A DNA stretch of 64,000 nucleotides from Luzula sylvatica (lineage: Eukaryota > Streptophyta > Magnoliopsida > Poales > Juncaceae). The DNA lies in assembly GCA_946800325.1 (NCBI GenBank), contig OX326958.1, forward strand, positions 62,613,793 to 62,677,792. Direction: 5' to 3'. Position numbers and translations under genes: made by a program. Within the stretch, counting starts at the first letter, position 1. Every line of letters starts with the position of its first letter. The notes beneath the pieces are model-generated. The model ran no database searches, was not told where the DNA came from, and saw nothing but the letters and a program-made list of their open reading frames with translations. Shown here piece after piece: positions 60,495 through 64,000 of this stretch.

Positions 60495-60945
60495 TCCGTT
60501 ATAACGGACTTGGTGTCCGTTGTAACGGACCCTGTATAGGATGCGGGGGTGTGAGGAGGACCGTGAAAACTGCTTATTCCGTTGTAACGGACTTGGAGTC
60601 CGTTGTAACGGACCTTGTATCTGATACGAGGTTGCGGGGATGCCAAGGGTGTCTATTGGAGTCCGTTGTAACGGACTGGGTCCGTTGTAACGGAGCTCTA
60701 CGCAGTTGGTCCGTTGCAACGGACTGTATGTTGCGTTGTAACGGACTGGTCTCTGGAAATTTGGACGAAGGTTTGCAGAAAATAGCGTTGTAACGGACCT
60801 ATGTTGCGTTGTAACGGACATGTTTCTGGCAAAATTTGGCCAAACTACGAAATAAATAGCGTTGTAACGGACTGAAATTCCGTTGTGACGGAGTGCCAAG
60901 TATACTGGAGGTCCGTTGTAACGGACTATGGTGCGTTACAACGGA
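60495..60945 (+). repeat. Cluster of 14 near-palindromes TCCGTTGTAACGGA
   Basis: Starts (14-mer register): 60495, 60516, 60578, 60599, 60662, 60681, 60710, 60732, 60784, 60805, 60858, 60879, 60912 and 60932. Each has arms CCGTT/AACGG around a 2-bp centre, mostly GT. Five copies have lost the first two bases of the left arm; the right arm AACGGA is kept in 13 of 14 (the 60879 copy has GACGGA). They form seven pairs with inner spacing 19-22 bp and larger, irregular gaps between pairs. AACGG is the core of plant MYB sites (MSA element). Pair spacing is not a multiple of three throughout, so the cluster is not a peptide repeat. Confidence 0.9.
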
Positions 60946-61235
60946 CTGGTTTCTGGTTGCTGATTTTGTTTTCGTGATAACTTTGGCTACACAACTTGGA
61001 ATTTTGAGTTCTTTATATCGATTTGATCGGCATCAATCATACTAGCATATTATTAGATAATTATTTAGAATAATTAGACTCCCAAATAAAATCATATGCA
61101 TATAGAAAATCTTGTGATAGTGATATAATTGGATTATGTCACGGATTTAGAAACATGCAATGGCATGATCACTCATAATACTTAAGTCATGGAAATGCCT
61201 TCCATATCCACAACTACCGAGTTCGGTGTTACGTT

Positions 61236-61566
61236 TCACGTGGGTTCAGGCTAAAGTCGGGCACGTGATATTGAAACAATCGAAAGTGTGGCAAACGTTA
61301 AATCAGGACTTGTGAGGCACAGGCTAAAGTCGACTCACTAGTAGCTTATTTGAACGATACGTTGGAGATGGTTGTGACTTAACCGTCCAGGCCAATCAGA
61401 TTGGAGTTCGGGGCATAGATAGGATGCACACACGGAACTGGGATTGTATTGGATACGATCCATCACCGAAATCCTATAAAGGTTCAAGAGTCGTATTGGA
61501 TACGATTGGATATAATCCTACCTAAATAACGGGATCCCACCCGATAGGCTAAAGTCACTTGTGGGA
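61236..61566 (+). other. Three stem-loops sharing the loop AGGCTAAAGTC
   Basis: Loop copies are at 61248-61258, 61321-61331 and 61546-61556. Their arms are TCACGTG/CACGTGA (61236-61242, 61262-61268), GTGAG/CTCAC (61312-61316, 61334-61338) and TCCCAC/GTGGGA (61535-61540, 61561-61566). The arms differ in sequence but pair in each case, which points to selection for RNA or DNA structure. They lie in the leader between the palindrome cluster and gag. Confidence 0.65.
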
Positions 61567-62414
61567 GGAACGGAAATATGGGTCTTTAGTGTTATGGACT
61601 TGGAGTCCCGTATCGGTATGAGGGTTATCGATTCGATAAAATAACACTATCATATATTCATCATATAAGCATATAGATTAAGTACGCACGGTTAGGAGTT
61701 AATCTTCATCATCCGTTTAGAATTATGTTTTCAAGCAACACCAAATATATCGTAGAGATCGATATGATAGATAGTTTTTGGGCCGGAATTACCACGATTA
61801 ACCTTGATAGTTAAAGAATAGTTCTTTAGACTTAAAGGAACGTGTTGGACACGGAAATGGTAGATTCGGGGCTCGAGGCATTGGCTTTAGAGAAAGCCGG
61901 GTTCGATAAACTTTAAGAAGGAATCGAACGATATTACGTGCCTTGTGGTGGCATGTATAGACGCAAATTTCTCAAAATTGTTTTGAGAATTCGGGTGTAT
62001 ATGAAAGTAAAACACAACCCTCATGAAATAGTTTCAAGAGCTAGAGCGCGTTGAATGGTTCGATGCGGCTCAAAGAGTAGGTTAATTTTGAGCCGCCTTA
62101 TGGGTCTTTGATTAACACTCGTGTGTTGATGGTACGAGATTTGATGTTCGTGACCGAATATCATATGCATTCGATAGATAAGTCGATCCCGAAATTGCAT
62201 ATGATGCGATTTAAATTTGAATTGGAGATGCTCAGAGTATCCGAGGAATCCAATGCATATAGATGCGTGGATGTCCTTGTAATTCAAAAGCGGGATCGAA
62301 AGAAATGTATGTCTAAGGGTATTTTGGGAAAATGTTTTCCAAAATGGAAAGTTCGGACAAGGAGTTGTCCAAACTAGTGACTCAAAGAATGGTGAAATCC
62401 GAGGAGGATTAAAC

Positions 62415-64000
62415 CTAGAAGTTGATTGCTTCCTTTGGCATTGCCGTCTTAGCCATATAAACAAGACTCGCGTATCTAGATTCCATGTGATGGATTGCTA
62501 GAATCATTCAAATTAGATTCGATTGATTAATGCGATACTTATTTATTAGGCAAGACGACAAAGGGCATCATTCTCCAAAGATTGGAGAAAGATCCAACGA
62601 ATTATGGGAAATTATATTTACATATGATGTTCCGATAAGTTCCGAGGCAAGAGGAGGCTATCGGTATTTTGTTACGTTTATGGACGGTTAAAGTAGATAT
62701 GAAAATATCTATTTAATGCGTGCCGAAACAGAGACTTTTGAAAGGTTCAAAGAGTTTCAAAAACGAAATACGAAATCAACTAAGCAAGAAAATCAAAGCT
62801 TTTCGATAGGATCGAGAAGACGAGTATTTGAGCTAGACCTTTCGATAGGATCGAAGATGCGATATTTGAGTTATGAATATTGATGATCATTTATGATTGT
62901 GTAATCGTTTCACGATTGTCTTCATTTGGAACATTGAGATGTGTCCGAAAAGAGAAAATGAACGCATGTTGGACATGGTTCGATAAATGATAAGCCAATA
63001 GGATCTCCCAAAAATATTTTGGGGATACGTCCTTGAGACAGCGGCACTAATGAATGGTTGCATATAAGATATGGACCATAAACCTTCTAATCGGTACAAA
63101 AACGCCATATGAGATATGGATCGGAATGGTTCCGAAGTTGTCATTTGTACATATTTGAGGATGTGAGTATATTTCGAAATTTGTTTCGGTTAAACTCAAT
63201 CCCAAATCTGGAAATTGTTCGTTTATCCTTAAGGAAACTAAAGGGTATTAGTTCTAACGTCCCTATGAAAATGAGATTTTCGTGGCTCGAAGAGATGCCT
63301 TCTTGGAGGAGGACTAGATGAGCACAAGTTTGGAACTTGGTGTCATTTATCTCTATGCGGGCTAGTGGGAGTAGAATAAATCTCGAAAGAGTTCGAGATC
63401 TGAAAATGAACATTGTACCGATGAAAGTTGACATGGCTTCATCAAGAATTGATGAACGCAAGTCGAACACACAAAGGAATTTTTCGTAGATCAAGTAGGC
63501 TATATCATAAGCCGGTAAATACGGATTTATCGTGGCTAATGATGATAGATCGAAATCATATGATGATTCGATATCCTACAAGGATGCTATGAAAAGTTGA
63601 TTCCACATGACATGGTGTCATAAAATCTGAGATTCGATCCATGTAAATTATCAAGTTCAGAACTTGATTTCATCACTTTCTGGGTTAGACCCGTGAAATG
63701 TGAGTAGGTTTTTCAAGATGAAGAACCTACATGGATATGAATACGCATATATATAAAGCGAGGCTTTTTGCGAAGAGTTTCATGCAATTCATAGTCGGAC
63801 TATGAAGAAACGTTTTCGCATGTTGCCATGCTTTCCTATTCTCGAAATTATGCTTGCCATAATCGCGTATTATGACTATGTGATGTGGCAAGATGAATGT
63901 CAAAACCGAATTTCTTAACAGAAATTTTATTAAAGGATGTGTACTTGACACAACCTTACGGTTTTGTCGATTCATAAGAATTGGAATAGGATATGCATGC
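62415..64000 (+). pseudogene. Degenerate copia pol (GAG-pre-integrase, integrase, RT start)
   Basis: Short stretches of the polyprotein are readable in shifting frames: LWHCRLSHINKTRVSRFHVM (from about 62427), GGYRYFVTFMDG then a stop and SRYENIYLMRAETETFERFK (from 62653), NFWGYVLETAALMNG (about 63018), DMDRNGSEV (about 63114), and near 63940 VYLTQPYGFVD, the copia RT entry region. Stops and frameshifts separate every block. The order matches copia (integrase before reverse transcriptase), not gypsy. Confidence 0.85.

Larger units (their letters stand above)
59228..64000 (+). mobile_element. Ty1-copia LTR retrotransposon, decayed, 5' part
   Basis: The order is 5' LTR (59228-60239), primer-binding site (60241-60252), a non-coding leader of about 1.7 kb, then degenerate gag and pol in copia order (GAG-pre-integrase, integrase, start of reverse transcriptase). 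The element runs off the window, so the 3' LTR and target duplication cannot be seen. Many stops and frameshifts show that the copy is old and cannot move by itself. Confidence 0.9.

Noticed and set aside
60480..60899. Frames on both strands with repeated VRYNG or SVVTD peptides
   Set aside because: The repeats come from the palindromic DNA motif; spacings are not multiples of three, so the peptide repeats drift between frames and no single protein is repeated.
60495..60945. Regularly spaced repeats that could be mistaken for a CRISPR array
   Set aside because: The context is a plant retrotransposon, the motif is a 14-bp near-palindrome with alternating short and long gaps, and no cas genes exist.

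Overview
The window is AT-rich plant nuclear DNA, almost certainly from a eudicot (an asterid is my guess; the sequence does not prove it). The evidence is multi-exon genes with GT-AG introns, plant-only families (GRF with QLQ+WRC domains, EPFL peptide, dirigent protein, PSRP6, L-galactose dehydrogenase) and dense plant-type transposons (Ty1-copia, LINE, tRNA-derived SINE, hAT MITEs, Helitron ends, a Harbinger-like remnant). Eleven protein genes, one tRNA gene and one Myb/SANT-like pseudogene are supported. Exons were assembled by hand, with reading frame checked across every junction.

Layout: 1-663 is the 3' end of an F-box-associated-domain gene (+); 3353-3424 is tRNA-Gln(CUG); 3834-5872 is a Maf-type nucleotide pyrophosphatase (-, 9 exons); 8303-11517 is an ankyrin/DHHC S-acyltransferase (+, 13 exons); 11749-12399 is a dirigent-like protein (-) whose promoter was split by a LINE at 12566-15285; 17539-18836 is L-galactose dehydrogenase (-, 5 exons); 19246-20477 is a Myb/SANT-like pseudogene; 20850-21700 is a ~177-bp tandem array; 23719-25139 is a plastid-targeted membrane protein of unknown function (-); 26475-30655 is a tandem 1.5-kb duplication holding a solo LTR; 31525-31812 is PSRP6 (-); 33556-34070 is an EPFL secreted peptide (-). 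The stretch 34071-50620 has no recognisable gene but several datable insertions. A GRF transcription factor with a miR396 site lies at 50621-52798 (+) and nucleoporin SEH1 at 54838-56453 (-). From 59228 to the window edge lies the 5' part of a decayed Ty1-copia retrotransposon.

The genes are independent housekeeping or developmental genes, not an operon-like system. The most unusual structure is the 1.7-kb non-coding leader of the copia element. It has fourteen near-palindromes of TCCGTTGTAACGGA arranged as seven pairs about 21 bp (two helical turns) apart, then three stem-loops that share the loop AGGCTAAAGTC but have different, self-complementary arms. Its sister copy in the window is a solo LTR with a perfect 5-bp target duplication, nested in one arm of the tandem duplication, so the order of events can be read.
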